NCBI RefSeq assembly: GCF_017086465.1
Contig: NZ_CP070961.1
Span: 310,001-374,000 of the forward strand
Direction of reading: 5' to 3'
From: Nocardioides sp. zg-1228
GTDB lineage: Bacteria > Actinomycetota > Actinomycetes > Propionibacteriales > Nocardioidaceae
Length of the DNA: 64,000 bases
Shown: positions 7,999 to 15,875 of the stretch, piece after piece
Layout of the letters: each line of letters starts with the position of its first letter
Numbering within the stretch: position 1 is the first letter of the stretch
Notes under the pieces: generated by a model
Told to the model about the DNA's origin: nothing
The model's input: only the letters and a program-made list of their open reading frames with translations
The model's database searches: none
Position numbers and translations under genes: made by a program

Positions 7999-9963
7999 TC
8001 AGTCCTCGGCCGGGGCGGAGGTCTCCTTCGACTTGATCATGTCCATCACCGTGGAGTCGGCGAGGGTGGTCACGTCGCCGACCTCGCGGTGCTCGGCGAC
8101 GTCCTTGAGCAGGCGGCGCATGATCTTGCCGGAGCGGGTCTTGGGCAGCTCGGGCACGACCATGATCTGGCGCGGCTTGGCGATCGCGCCGATCTCCTTG
8201 GCGACGTGCTTGCGCAGCTCCTCGACGATGTCCTCGCCGCCGTCGCCCGCGGAGTCGCGGAGGATGACGAACGCGCACACGGCCTGGCCGGTGGTCTCGT
8301 CGGCCGCGCCCACCACGGCCGCCTCGGCGACCTTGGGGTGCGACACGAGCGCCGACTCGATCTCGGTGGTGGACAGGCGGTGGCCCGACACGTTCATCAC
8401 GTCGTCGACGCGGCCCAGCAGCCACACGTCGCCGTCGTCGTCGAGCTTGGCGCCGTCGCCGGCGAAGTAGAGGCCGGGCCAGCGCGACCAGTAGGTGTCC
8501 TTGAAGCGCTGGTCGTCGCCCCACAGCGTGCGGAGCATCGCCGGCCACGGCTCCTTGAGCACGAGGTAGCCGCCGTTGCCGTGGCCGACCGAGGTCGCCT
8601 CGTCGTCGACGACGTCGGCCACGACGCCGGGCAGTGCCTTCATGGCCGAGCCGGGCTTGCCGGCGGTGACTCCGGGCAGCGGGCTGATCATGATCTGGCC
8701 GGTCTCGGTCTGCCACCACGTGTCGACCACCGGGCAGCGGTCGCCGCCGATGACCTCGCGATACCAGACGTAGGCCTCGGGGTTGATCGGCTCCCCGACC
8801 GACCCGAGCAGGCGCAGCGACGACATGTCGTAGCCGTCGGGGATCTCGCGGCCCTGCTTCATGAAGGTGCGGATCGCGGTCGGCGCGGTGTAGAAGATCG
8901 AGACCTTGTAGTCCTGGATGATCTGCCACCAGCGGCCCTTCTCGGGCGTGCCCTCGTACATGACCTGCGTCGCGCCGTTGGCGAGCGGCCCGTAGACCAT
9001 GTAGGAGTGGCCGGTCACCCAGCCGACGTCGGCGGTGCACCAGTAGACGTCGTCGTCCTTGAGGTCGAAGACCGACCAGTGCGTGTACGACGTCCCGGTG
9101 AGGTAGCCGCCGGTGGTGTGCAGGATGCCCTTGGGCTTTCCGGTGGTGCCGGAGGTGTACATGACGTAGAGCGGGTGCTCGGAGTCGTGCATCTCCGGCT
9201 CGTGGTCGGCCGACGCGCCGTCGACGACGTCGTGCCACCACACGTCGCGCTCGTCGTGCCAGTCGACGTCCTGGCCGGTGCGGCGTACGACGAGCACGTG
9301 GCGCACCAGGTCGCCGGTCTTCTCCACGGCCTCATCGACGGCCGGCTTGAGCGCGCTCGCGGCGCCGCGCCGGAAGCCGCCGTCGGAGGTGATGACGACG
9401 TGGGCCTCGCAGTCGGTGATGCGCGAGGCGAGGGCGTCGGCGGAGAAGCCGCCGAAGACCACGGTGTGGGGGGCGCCGAGGCGCGCGCAGGCGAGCATCG
9501 CGACGACGACCTCGGGGATCATCGGCATGTAGATCGCGACCCGGTCGCCCTTCTTCACACCGAGCTCGGTGAGCGCGTTGGCGGCCCTGGAGACCTCGTC
9601 CTTGAGCTGGGCGTAGGTGAGGTCGCGGGTGTCGGCCACCCCGTCGTGGACCGGCTCGCCGACCCAGTGGATGGCGACCTTGTCGCCGTTGCCGGCCGCG
9701 ACGTGGCGGTCGACGCAGTTGACCGAGGCGTTGATCGTGCCGCCGACGAACCACTTGGCGAACGGCGGGTCGGTCCAGTCGAGGACCTGGTCCCACTTCC
9801 GGCCCCAGTCGAGGCGCTCGGCGGCCTCGGCCCAGAACGCCTCGCGGTCGGCGTCGGCGCGGGCGTAGGCCTCCTCCTTGACGTTGGCGTTCGCGGCCAG
9901 GTCGGCCGGGGGCTCGAAGCGCCGGTCCTCCTGCATCAGGTTGGACAGTGTCTGCTCGGACAA
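7999..9963 (-). CDS. acs: Acetyl-CoA synthetase
   Basis: 654 residues, close to the usual 650. It activates acetate to acetyl-CoA through acetyl-AMP. The adenylation core motif YTSGTTGKPKG is clear, and the C-terminal KTRSGKIMRRLL holds the lysine that is typically acetylated to switch the enzyme off. I place the start at TTG 9963, preceded by GAGGAG, giving SEQTLSNLMQ. The frame can be extended upstream to 10074, but that part is low-complexity and lacks a ribosome site. It lies downstream of the DUF485-actP acetate uptake genes, separated by a terminator. Counterpart of Rv3667. Confidence 0.95.
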   Translation of the reverse strand: MSEQTLSNLMQEDRRFEPPADLAANANVKEEAYARADADREAFWAEAAERLDWGRKWDQVLDWTDPPFAKWFVGGTINASVNCVDRHVAAGNGDKVAIHWVGEPVHDGVADTRDLTYAQLKDEVSRAANALTELGVKKGDRVAIYMPMIPEVVVAMLACARLGAPHTVVFGGFSADALASRITDCEAHVVITSDGGFRRGAASALKPAVDEAVEKTGDLVRHVLVVRRTGQDVDWHDERDVWWHDVVDGASADHEPEMHDSEHPLYVMYTSGTTGKPKGILHTTGGYLTGTSYTHWSVFDLKDDDVYWCTADVGWVTGHSYMVYGPLANGATQVMYEGTPEKGRWWQIIQDYKVSIFYTAPTAIRTFMKQGREIPDGYDMSSLRLLGSVGEPINPEAYVWYREVIGGDRCPVVDTWWQTETGQIMISPLPGVTAGKPGSAMKALPGVVADVVDDEATSVGHGNGGYLVLKEPWPAMLRTLWGDDQRFKDTYWSRWPGLYFAGDGAKLDDDGDVWLLGRVDDVMNVSGHRLSTTEIESALVSHPKVAEAAVVGAADETTGQAVCAFVILRDSAGDGGEDIVEELRKHVAKEIGAIAKPRQIMVVPELPKTRSGKIMRRLLKDVAEHREVGDVTTLADSTVMDMIKSKETSAPAED

Positions 9964-10032
9964 GGCTCTCTCCTCGTGCGGGACGCGTGCGGGGTCGGGG
10001 GTGAGGGGAACGGCGGGGAAACGGCGGGGTGA

Positions 10033-10070
10033 TCCCCTCGCCGCCGAACCTACTCGGATCGGCGAGGGGA
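10033..10070 (-). terminator. Terminator after the actP operon
   Basis: TCCCCTCGCCG (10033-10043) is perfectly complementary to CGGCGAGGGGA (10060-10070), with a 16-base loop. It lies 29 bases past the actP stop and upstream of acs on the same strand, so it probably separates the two transcripts. Confidence 0.65.
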
Positions 10071-10098
10071 CCACCGGGATGAGCCGGCCGGGGCCGGA

Positions 10099-11706
10099 TC
10101 AGTGCGGCGCGGCCTGCTCGGCGCCGGCGCCGGTGAGCGCGCGGACCTCGAGCTCGGTGAAGCGCTCCTCGGCCTCGGGGTCACGCGAGGTGACCGTGCC
10201 GATGTAGCCCAGCAGGAACCCGATCGGGATCGAGACGATGCCGGGGTTGTTGAGCGGGAAGATCGACCAGTCGGCGTCGGGGAACAGCGACGTCGGCAGG
10301 CCGGACATCACCGGCGAGAAGAACACCAGGCCGACGGCGGCGATGAGGCCGCCGTAGATGCTCCACGTGGCACCGCGGGTGTTGAAGCGCCGCCAGAACA
10401 TGTTGTAGATGATCGCCGGCAGGTTGGCCGAGGCGGCGACGGCGAACGCGAGCGCCACGAGGAACGCGATGTTGAGGCGCTGCGCCGGGATGGACAGGGC
10501 GATGGCGACCGCGCCGATGACGAACGCCGCGATGCGGGCGACCCGCACCTCATCCTTCTCGGTGACCGGCTGGTCCTTCTTGATGACGCCCTTGTAGAGG
10601 TCGTGCGCCACGGAGGAGGAGCTGGCCAGGGTGAGCCCGGCGACCACCGCGAGGATCGTCGCGAACGCCACCGCGGCGATCAGCGCGAGCAGCACCGCGC
10701 CGCCGGTGGAGCCGTCCCCGCCGCCCACGGCCTCGGCGAGCAGCGGCGAGGCGAGGTTCTGGTTGCCACCCTCGAGCGGGTCGACCTGGTCGCGGTCGAG
10801 CAGCGCAGCCGCGCCGAAGCCGAGCACCAGCGTCATCAGGTAGAACGCGCCGATCAGCCCGATCGCCCAGAGCACCGACTTGCGCGCGTCCTGCGCGGTG
10901 GGCACGGTGTAGAAGCGGATCAGGATGTGCGGCAGGCCGGCGGTGCCGAGCACGAGCGCGAGGCCGAGCGACAGGAAGTCGATCTGCGAGGTCAAGGTGG
11001 CGCCGTACTGAAGGCCCGGCTGGAGGAACGCCTCGCCCTTGCCGGAGTTCTCGGCGGCCGAGCCGAGCAGCTCGGAGAGGTTGAAGTCGAACTTCGCGAG
11101 CACCAGCAGCACGATCAGCGCGGAGCCGATCATCAGGAGCACGGCCTTGACGATCTGGACGTAGGTCGTGCCCTTCATGCCGCCGACGACGACGTAGAAG
11201 ATCATCAGGGCGCCGACGCCGATGATGGTGATGTTCTTGATCGCCTGGCTGTCGACGCCGAGCAGGAGCGCGACGAGCGAGCCGGCGCCGACCATCTGGG
11301 CGAGCAGGTAGAAGATCGAGACGACGACGGTCGAGATCGACGCCGCCGTGCGCACCGGGCGCTGGCGCATCCGGAACGCGAGCTGGTCGGCCATCGTGTA
11401 GCGGCCGGCGTTGCGGAGCATCTCCGCGACCAGCAGCAGCGCGACGAGCCACGCCACGAGGAAGCCGATCGAGTAGAGGAACCCGTCGTAGCCGTAGACC
11501 GCGATGGCGCCGGAGATGCCGAGGAACGACGCCGCCGACATGTAGTCGCCGCCGATGGCCAGGCCGTTCTGGAAGCCGGAGAACGAGCGACCCCCGGAGT
11601 AGAAGTCGGCGGCCGTCTTGGTCTGCCGGCTCGCCCAGAACGTGATGCCGATCGTCAGCGCGACGACCGACAGGAACAGGATCGTGGTGAGGACCTGGGT
11701 GTCCAT
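10099..11706 (-). CDS. actP: Sodium/solute symporter, acetate permease ActP type
   Basis: 535 residues with about 13 transmembrane segments, of the solute:sodium symporter family. The conserved N-terminal pattern DFYSGGRSFSGFQNGLAIGGDYMSAASFLG matches the ActP/MctC monocarboxylate branch. GLPHILIRFYTVP in the middle is also diagnostic. The start is ATG at 11706, overlapping the stop of the upstream DUF485 gene by ATGA. Pairing with a DUF485 protein and nearness to acs indicate acetate or another short carboxylate as substrate. A Crp-like site lies upstream of the operon. Confidence 0.85.
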   Translation of the reverse strand: MDTQVLTTILFLSVVALTIGITFWASRQTKTAADFYSGGRSFSGFQNGLAIGGDYMSAASFLGISGAIAVYGYDGFLYSIGFLVAWLVALLLVAEMLRNAGRYTMADQLAFRMRQRPVRTAASISTVVVSIFYLLAQMVGAGSLVALLLGVDSQAIKNITIIGVGALMIFYVVVGGMKGTTYVQIVKAVLLMIGSALIVLLVLAKFDFNLSELLGSAAENSGKGEAFLQPGLQYGATLTSQIDFLSLGLALVLGTAGLPHILIRFYTVPTAQDARKSVLWAIGLIGAFYLMTLVLGFGAAALLDRDQVDPLEGGNQNLASPLLAEAVGGGDGSTGGAVLLALIAAVAFATILAVVAGLTLASSSSVAHDLYKGVIKKDQPVTEKDEVRVARIAAFVIGAVAIALSIPAQRLNIAFLVALAFAVAASANLPAIIYNMFWRRFNTRGATWSIYGGLIAAVGLVFFSPVMSGLPTSLFPDADWSIFPLNNPGIVSIPIGFLLGYIGTVTSRDPEAEERFTELEVRALTGAGAEQAAPH

Positions 11707-12047
11707 CAGGCGTCTCCTCCCTTGCGGTAGTCCGCGTCGAGCTGGCGGGCCAGCGGGTCGAGCTTGGACTGCGAGTAGCGCGCGTAGTACCACGCGAGAC
11801 CGAACGTGGTCACGAACTGCAGCAGCCCGAAGATGAGGGCGACGTTGATGTGGCCCACGACCTTGGTCGACATGAAGTCGCCGGCCCAGTTGGAGAGGAC
11901 GACGTAGAGCAGGTACCACACGAGGAACGCGGCCGTGGCCGGGAAGACGAAGCTGCGGTAGCGGTGGCGCAGCTCGGCGAACTCGGGGGTCGCGTGGAGC
12001 CTGTCGTAGATGGGATCGTGGCGCTCAGCCCGGTCTTGCTGTGTCAC
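11706..12047 (-). CDS. DUF485 membrane protein (YjcH type)
   Basis: 113 residues with two transmembrane segments, FPATAAFLVWYLLYVVLS and a second around INVALIFGLLQFVTTFGLAWYY (split here across residues 66-90). A short charged C-terminus follows. In many bacteria this gene precedes actP, as yjcH does in E. coli, and may act as an accessory subunit; its exact role is unproven. GTG start at 12047 with GAAGGA about 8 bases upstream. The stop overlaps the actP start, so the pair is translationally coupled. Confidence 0.82.
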   Translation of the reverse strand: MTQQDRAERHDPIYDRLHATPEFAELRHRYRSFVFPATAAFLVWYLLYVVLSNWAGDFMSTKVVGHINVALIFGLLQFVTTFGLAWYYARYSQSKLDPLARQLDADYRKGGDA

Positions 12048-12077
12048 GGAGGGGTCCTTCCGCCGGGGTCACCGAGA

Positions 12078-12093
12078 TGTGACCGCCGTCACG
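12078..12093 (-). promoter_or_regulatory. Crp-like operator upstream of DUF485-actP
   Basis: TGTGACCGCCGTCACG fits TGTGA-N6-TCACA at all but the last base. A second overlapping inverted pair, GGTCAC-N6-GTGACC, covers 12067-12084. The site centre is about 38 bases upstream of the GTG start. Acetate uptake genes are classic Crp targets, and this window encodes a Crp homologue. Confidence 0.6.
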
Positions 12094-12206
12094 GTGACAC
12101 CGCTCATGCCGGACGGGGGAGTCTCGCGCCCGCGCCGGTCGGTCGGTGGGCGCCGCTCGTCGCCCAGCGGTCGCTGTCGTACGACGAGCGGTCGCGCCGG
12201 GGCCGG

Positions 12207-12686
12207 TCAGCCCCCGGACCGCCGGGTCGGGTGCGGCTTGCGGAGGGTGTCGGGCAGCAGCTGTGCGCCGGGGCCGCTCGCGCCGTGCACGTCGCCCGGG
12301 TTGGAGAACGAGCAGCTGCGCAGGCTCAGGCAGCCGCAGCCGATGCAGCCGTCGAGCCCGTCGCGCAGCCGCTGGAGCGCGGCGATCTGCTCGTCGAGCC
12401 GGCCGCGCCAGTGCTGGGAGATCCGGTGCCAGTCGCCCTTGGTGGGCGTGCGGTTGCCAGGCAGCCGGGCCAGCTCGTCGCGGATCTCGTCGATCGTCAG
12501 GCCGACGTTGGAGGCGGCGCGGATGAACGCCAGCCGGCGCAGCACGTTGCGCTCGAACCGTCGCTGCCCCCCGGCCGAGCGCTGCGACTCGATCAGCCCC
12601 TCGGCGTCGTAGTAGCGCACCGCCGACGCCGCGAAGCCGCTGCGCCTGGTGACCTCGCCCATCGGAAGAAGATCCCGGCCGTCCAT
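12207..12686 (-). CDS. soxR: Redox-sensing MerR-family regulator SoxR
   Basis: 159 residues. An N-terminal MerR winged helix (VTRRSGFAASAVRYYDAEGL) is followed by a dimerisation helix. A cysteine cluster C114-x2-C117-x-C119-x5-C125 binds the [2Fe-2S] centre that is oxidised by redox-cycling compounds. In actinobacteria SoxR usually answers to redox-active metabolites and controls a few reductase or transporter genes, not a superoxide regulon. The 30-residue tail after the cysteines is typical of actinobacterial SoxR. It is divergent from a short-chain dehydrogenase, with a SoxR-box-like repeat between. Confidence 0.9.
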   Translation of the reverse strand: MDGRDLLPMGEVTRRSGFAASAVRYYDAEGLIESQRSAGGQRRFERNVLRRLAFIRAASNVGLTIDEIRDELARLPGNRTPTKGDWHRISQHWRGRLDEQIAALQRLRDGLDGCIGCGCLSLRSCSFSNPGDVHGASGPGAQLLPDTLRKPHPTRRSGG

Positions 12687-12695
12687 CCTGACCCC

Positions 12696-12723
12696 TTGAA
12701 CTCAAGTTCACTTCAACTTGAAC
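12696..12723. promoter_or_regulatory. SoxR-box-like operator in the soxR/dehydrogenase divergent promoter
   Basis: CTCAAGTT (12701-12708) and AACTTGAA (12715-12722) form an inverted repeat around six bases, resembling the SoxR box halves CCTCAAGTT/AACTTGAGG. An additional TGAACT/AGTTCA pair overlaps it on the left. The region lies between the soxR start and the dehydrogenase ATG at 12733, so the latter transcript would have almost no leader. Confidence 0.6.
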
Positions 12724-12732
12724 GATAGCCGC

Positions 12733-13416
12733 ATGACAACCACGACGACACGGGTGGCGCTCGTCACCGGAGGATCCACCGGGCTGGGACTCGCCCTCGC
12801 GCAGGCGCTCGTCCGCGAGGGCTGGGACGTCCTCACCGACGGTCGCAGCGCGCAGAGGTTCACCGAGGCGGGGCTCCCTCCCGAGGTCACCGTCGTGGTC
12901 GGCGACGTCACCGATGCCGACCACCGGGGCCGCCTCGTGGCCGAGGTCGAGGAACGCGGGCGGCTAGACCTGCTCGTCCACAACGCCAGCACGCTGGGCC
13001 CGCTGCCCATGCGAGCACTCGCAGAGGTCGGCGTCGACGACCTCCGGCAGGTCTGGCGCGTCAACGTGGGCGGGCCACTGGTCCTGACCTCGTCGCTCCT
13101 GCCGTGGCTGCGGACCGCGGACGGCGTGCTCCTCTCGATCAGCTCCGACGCCGCGGTCCAGCACTACGAGACCTGGGGGCTCTACGGCGCCACCAAGGCC
13201 GCGCTCGACCACGTCACCCTGACCTACGGCGCCGAGACAGGCCTGCGGGCGTACGCCGTCGACCCGGGCGACATGCGCACGGCCATGCACCAGGACGCCT
13301 TCCCGGGCGAGGACATCTCCGACCGCCCCCTCCCCGACACCGTCGTGCCGCGTCTGCTCGCCCTGCTCGCGCAACGGCCCGCGTCGGGGCGCTACCGCGC
13401 GGCGGACGTCGCGTGA
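12733..13416 (+). CDS. Short-chain dehydrogenase/reductase, probable SoxR target
   Basis: 227 residues, classical SDR. The nucleotide-binding motif TGGSTGLG is at residues 12-19, NAS at 84-86, and the catalytic triad is S138, Y151 and K155 (YGATK). NAD(P)-dependent oxidoreductase activity is expected, with substrate unknown. I use ATG 12733 because an in-frame TTG at 12718 lies inside the SoxR operator. SDR and quinone-reductase genes are common SoxR targets in actinobacteria, so a role in reducing a redox-cycling compound is plausible. The stop overlaps the next GTG start. Confidence 0.85.
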   Translation: MTTTTTRVALVTGGSTGLGLALAQALVREGWDVLTDGRSAQRFTEAGLPPEVTVVVGDVTDADHRGRLVAEVEERGRLDLLVHNASTLGPLPMRALAEVGVDDLRQVWRVNVGGPLVLTSSLLPWLRTADGVLLSISSDAAVQHYETWGLYGATKAALDHVTLTYGAETGLRAYAVDPGDMRTAMHQDAFPGEDISDRPLPDTVVPRLLALLAQRPASGRYRAADVA

Positions 13417-14465
13417 GGCCGCTGGACGAGACGCCGCGCACGAGGTTCGCCGCGTCCACCTTCGCGCCCCGTCCGGCCGAGGAGCGCGGCCTCGCGCGAG
13501 ACGAGGTGCGGCTCCTGGTCGGCACGCCGGATGGGCTCTCGCACGGGAGGTTCCGCGACCTGCCGGACCACCTCCACGCGGGCGACGTGCTCGTGGTCAA
13601 CACCTCGGCGACGGTCCCCGGCGAGGTGGACGCGACGCTCGACGGCGACGCGGTGGTGCTGCACGTGGCGCACCGCCTCGACGACGGCGACCGCGTGGTC
13701 GAGCTGCGCACCGCACCCGACGCCTCGCGCGCCCTCCTGGACGCGACGCCCGGACAGGTCGTCGCGATCGGCGACGTCCGGCTCGTGCTGGTCGAGCCGT
13801 GGCCCGCCAGCGCACCGTCGTCGCCGACGGGGCGCGGCAACCGGCTCTGGCGCACCTCCGTCCGGGGCGACCTGGACGACCTGCTCGCGCGCACGGGGCG
13901 GCCGATCGCCTACGGCTACCTCGACCGGCCCTACCCGCTGGACGCCTACCAGACCGTCTTCGGCACCCGTCCCGGGAGCGCCGAGATGGCGTCCGCCGGG
14001 CGGCCGTTCACGCCCGAGCTGGTGACGCGGCTCGTCACGGCCGGGGTGCAGTTCGCCCCGGTCACGCTGCACACGGGGGTCTCCTCCCAGGAGGCCGGCG
14101 AGGCCCCCGGTCCGGAGTGGTTCGAGCTGCCCCAGGCGTCGGCGAGGGTGGTCAACGCCGCCCGGGACGACGGAGGTCGGGTGATCGCGGTGGGGACGAC
14201 CGCGACCCGCGCGATGGAGTCGTCGGTCCTCGGCCGGCGCGTGGTCGCGAGCCGCGGCTGGACCTCGCGGGTCGTCACCCCCGGCCGGCCGCCGCGGGTC
14301 GTCGACGGCCTGGTCACCGGCTGGCACGACCCGATGGCCTCACACCTGCTGCTCGTCGAGGCGGTCGCCGGCGAGCGCCTCAGCCAGGCGGCGTACGACG
14401 CCGCGGTGGCCGAGGGCTACCTCTGGCACGAGTTCGGCGACGCGGCGCTGCTGCTGCGACGCTAG
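13413..14465 (+). CDS. QueA-like S-adenosylmethionine:tRNA ribosyltransferase-isomerase
   Basis: 350 residues. QueA family signatures include FRDLPDHLHAGDVLVVNTSATVP split over residues 44-66, RPIAYGYLDRPYPLDAYQTVF in the middle, and GVQFAPVTLHTGVSSQE. QueA transfers the ribosyl part of SAM to pre-queuosine in tRNA. This is the shorter actinobacterial form, and no other queuosine gene is seen nearby, so its real substrate is uncertain. It starts at GTG 13413, overlapping the dehydrogenase stop (GTGA), which puts it in the SoxR-linked transcript. Confidence 0.7.
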   Translation: MRPLDETPRTRFAASTFAPRPAEERGLARDEVRLLVGTPDGLSHGRFRDLPDHLHAGDVLVVNTSATVPGEVDATLDGDAVVLHVAHRLDDGDRVVELRTAPDASRALLDATPGQVVAIGDVRLVLVEPWPASAPSSPTGRGNRLWRTSVRGDLDDLLARTGRPIAYGYLDRPYPLDAYQTVFGTRPGSAEMASAGRPFTPELVTRLVTAGVQFAPVTLHTGVSSQEAGEAPGPEWFELPQASARVVNAARDDGGRVIAVGTTATRAMESSVLGRRVVASRGWTSRVVTPGRPPRVVDGLVTGWHDPMASHLLLVEAVAGERLSQAAYDAAVAEGYLWHEFGDAALLLRR

Positions 14466-14527
14466 GGATCCGAGCCTGCCGCGGGGAGGCGTCGAGCCGA
14501 CGAAGTGGCGTTCGCGGCTCGGTGCGC

Positions 14528-14695
14528 TACGCTGGGTCTTGTTGAAGGGTCGGCACCACCGACCTGGCCGCGCACCATGCTGCGGCTCGTATCTCGTTTT
14601 CCTGGTTTTCGGTTCGCTGGACATCAGTACGGAATGGATGTCTTCAGCAGCTCGGAGGCAACGTGCCCCCGATGCGAGAACAAAGGAACATCATC
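14528..14695 (+). promoter_or_regulatory. cspA promoter and long 5' leader
   Basis: A TACGCT hexamer (14528-14533) is a possible -10, giving a leader of about 155 bases before the cspA ATG. A small hairpin GGTCGG-N5-CCGACC lies at 14548-14564. Long structured leaders that refold with temperature are known for cspA messages. The promoter assignment is tentative because no clear -35 is present. Confidence 0.35.
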
Positions 14696-14899
14696 ATGGC
14701 TCAGGGCACCGTCAAGTGGTTCAACGCTGACAAGGGCTTCGGCTTCATCGCGCAGGACGGCGGCGGCGAGGACGTGTTCGTCCACTTCTCCGCGATCCAG
14801 TCCTCCGGCTACAAGTCGCTCGACGAGAACCAGAAGGTCGAGTTCGACGTCACGCAGGGCCCGAAGGGCCCGCAGGCGGAGAACGTCAGCGTCATCTGA
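14696..14899 (+). CDS. cspA: Cold-shock protein CspA family
   Basis: 67 residues, full length for a single cold-shock domain. RNP1 is KGFGFIA and RNP2 is VFVHFSAI, the single-stranded nucleic-acid-binding surfaces. It acts as an RNA chaperone that melts secondary structure. ATG 14696 is chosen because MAQGTVKWF is the invariant N-terminus of the family; upstream in-frame starts would add non-conserved residues. It is monocistronic, with a strong terminator after it. Confidence 0.95.
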   Translation: MAQGTVKWFNADKGFGFIAQDGGGEDVFVHFSAIQSSGYKSLDENQKVEFDVTQGPKGPQAENVSVI

Positions 14900-14907
14900 C
14901 ACACCCC

Positions 14908-14942
14908 GAGGAGCCCCGACCGCGCTGCGGTCGGGGCTCCTC
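14908..14942 (+). terminator. cspA terminator
   Basis: A perfect 16-bp stem, GAGGAGCCCCGACCGC with its complement, closes a three-base loop nine bases after the cspA stop. No T-tract follows, as is common in high-GC actinobacteria. Confidence 0.85.
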
Positions 14943-14955
14943 GTGCGTCCGGGGG

Positions 14956-14992
14956 TTGACGTCAGGTGCACCTGAGCATCCACGATCGACCC
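14956..14992 (+). promoter_or_regulatory. Promoter with 14-bp perfect palindrome before the VOC gene
   Basis: TTGACG (14956-14961) can serve as -35. Next to it lies the perfect palindrome TCAGGTGCACCTGA (14962-14975). A weak -10 (CACGAT, 14981-14986) would place the transcription start at or just before the ATG at 14993. The palindrome sits where a repressor would block polymerase. The cognate regulator is not identifiable. Confidence 0.45.
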
Positions 14993-15403
14993 ATGACCGA
15001 CGACCAGCCCCTCGTCCGCGAGCTCCGGATCACCCTCACCGTCGACGACTTCGACGCGGCCGTACGCCTCTACCGCGACGCGCTCGGGCTGCCCGAGGTG
15101 GCCGACTGGAGCAGCGAGCAGGGACGGGTGCTGCTCCTCGACGCGGGTCGCGCGACGCTCGAGCTCTTCGACCAGGCGCAGGCCGCGATGGTCGACGACC
15201 TCGAGGTGGGGGAGCGCGTCTCGGGCCCGGTGCGGCTCGCCCTGCACGTCGCGGACGCCGACGCCTCCGCCGCGGCGCTCGTCGCGGCCGGCGCCACGCC
15301 GGTGGCGCCCGCCGTCGACACCCCGTGGGGAGACCGCAACGCGCGGGTCGCGGCCGCGGACGGCATGCAGCTGACGCTGTTCACCCCGGGTGCGGGGTCC
15401 TGA
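14993..15403 (+). CDS. VOC-family (glyoxalase-like) protein
   Basis: 136 residues from ATG 14993. The pattern ITLTVDDFDAAVRLYRDALGLPE opens a vicinal-oxygen-chelate domain; a second beta-alpha half ends in DGMQLTLFTPG. VOC proteins bind metal for isomerase, dioxygenase or resistance activities, or merely bind small ligands. Nothing here fixes the substrate. Its end overlaps the convergent acetyltransferase gene by 23 bases. The palindromic promoter suggests ligand-controlled expression. Confidence 0.75.
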   Translation: MTDDQPLVRELRITLTVDDFDAAVRLYRDALGLPEVADWSSEQGRVLLLDAGRATLELFDQAQAAMVDDLEVGERVSGPVRLALHVADADASAAALVAAGATPVAPAVDTPWGDRNARVAAADGMQLTLFTPGAGS

Positions 15404-15809
15404 TCATCCACATCGTCGGGTCGGGGAGGGCGCCGAAGCCGACGTCGGCATAGACCCCGTGCGCGTCGTGGGTGGCCAGCAGCGTCCGCCTGACCCCCAG
15501 GTCGTCGAGGTGCTCGACGACCGCCGCGACGAGGCGGGTGCCGAGCCCGCGCCCGCGGTGGCCGCGGTCGACGTACACGTCGCACAGCCAGGCGAAGTTG
15601 GCGTGGTCGGTGACGACGCGGGCGTAGGCCACCTGCCGCCCGCCGGCGAACGTGCCGAAGTTGAGCGAGTGCTCGGCCGCGGTCGCGACGGCCTCCCGCG
15701 AGCGGCCCGTGGCCCAGTAGGCGTCGGTGCTGAGCCACTGGTGCACGAGGTCGAGGTCCATCGCGGCGGACCCGGTGCGGATGTCGAAGGCGTCGGTCAC
15801 GGGACACAT
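15381..15809 (-). CDS. GNAT-family N-acetyltransferase
   Basis: 142 residues. The acetyl-CoA-binding motif A is VYVDRGHRGRGLGTRLV (about residues 78-94), and the C-terminal GVYADVGFG is the usual GNAT beta-alpha ending. The substrate may be an amine on a small molecule or protein N-terminus; sequence does not tell. ATG 15809 is used; GTG 15800 is an alternative. Convergent with and overlapping the VOC gene at 15381-15403. Confidence 0.82.
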   Translation of the reverse strand: MCPVTDAFDIRTGSAAMDLDLVHQWLSTDAYWATGRSREAVATAAEHSLNFGTFAGGRQVAYARVVTDHANFAWLCDVYVDRGHRGRGLGTRLVAAVVEHLDDLGVRRTLLATHDAHGVYADVGFGALPDPTMWMIRTPHPG

Positions 15810-15875
15810 CCTGCTGCCCGGTCGTTGCGCACCGGGGCGGGCGCGCGGTCAGGTCCCGGCTGACATGGTGGGGGA

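Noticed and set aside
7870-10032. 720-residue plus-strand frame opposite acs
   Set aside because: It is the antisense of the acs gene. Its length reflects high GC; composition is V/L/H/D-rich without domains.
9964-10074. N-terminal extension of acs to 10074
   Set aside because: The added 37 residues are Pro/Arg-rich and unconserved, run through the actP terminator stem, and lack a ribosome site. TTG 9963 has GAGGAG and gives the normal family length.
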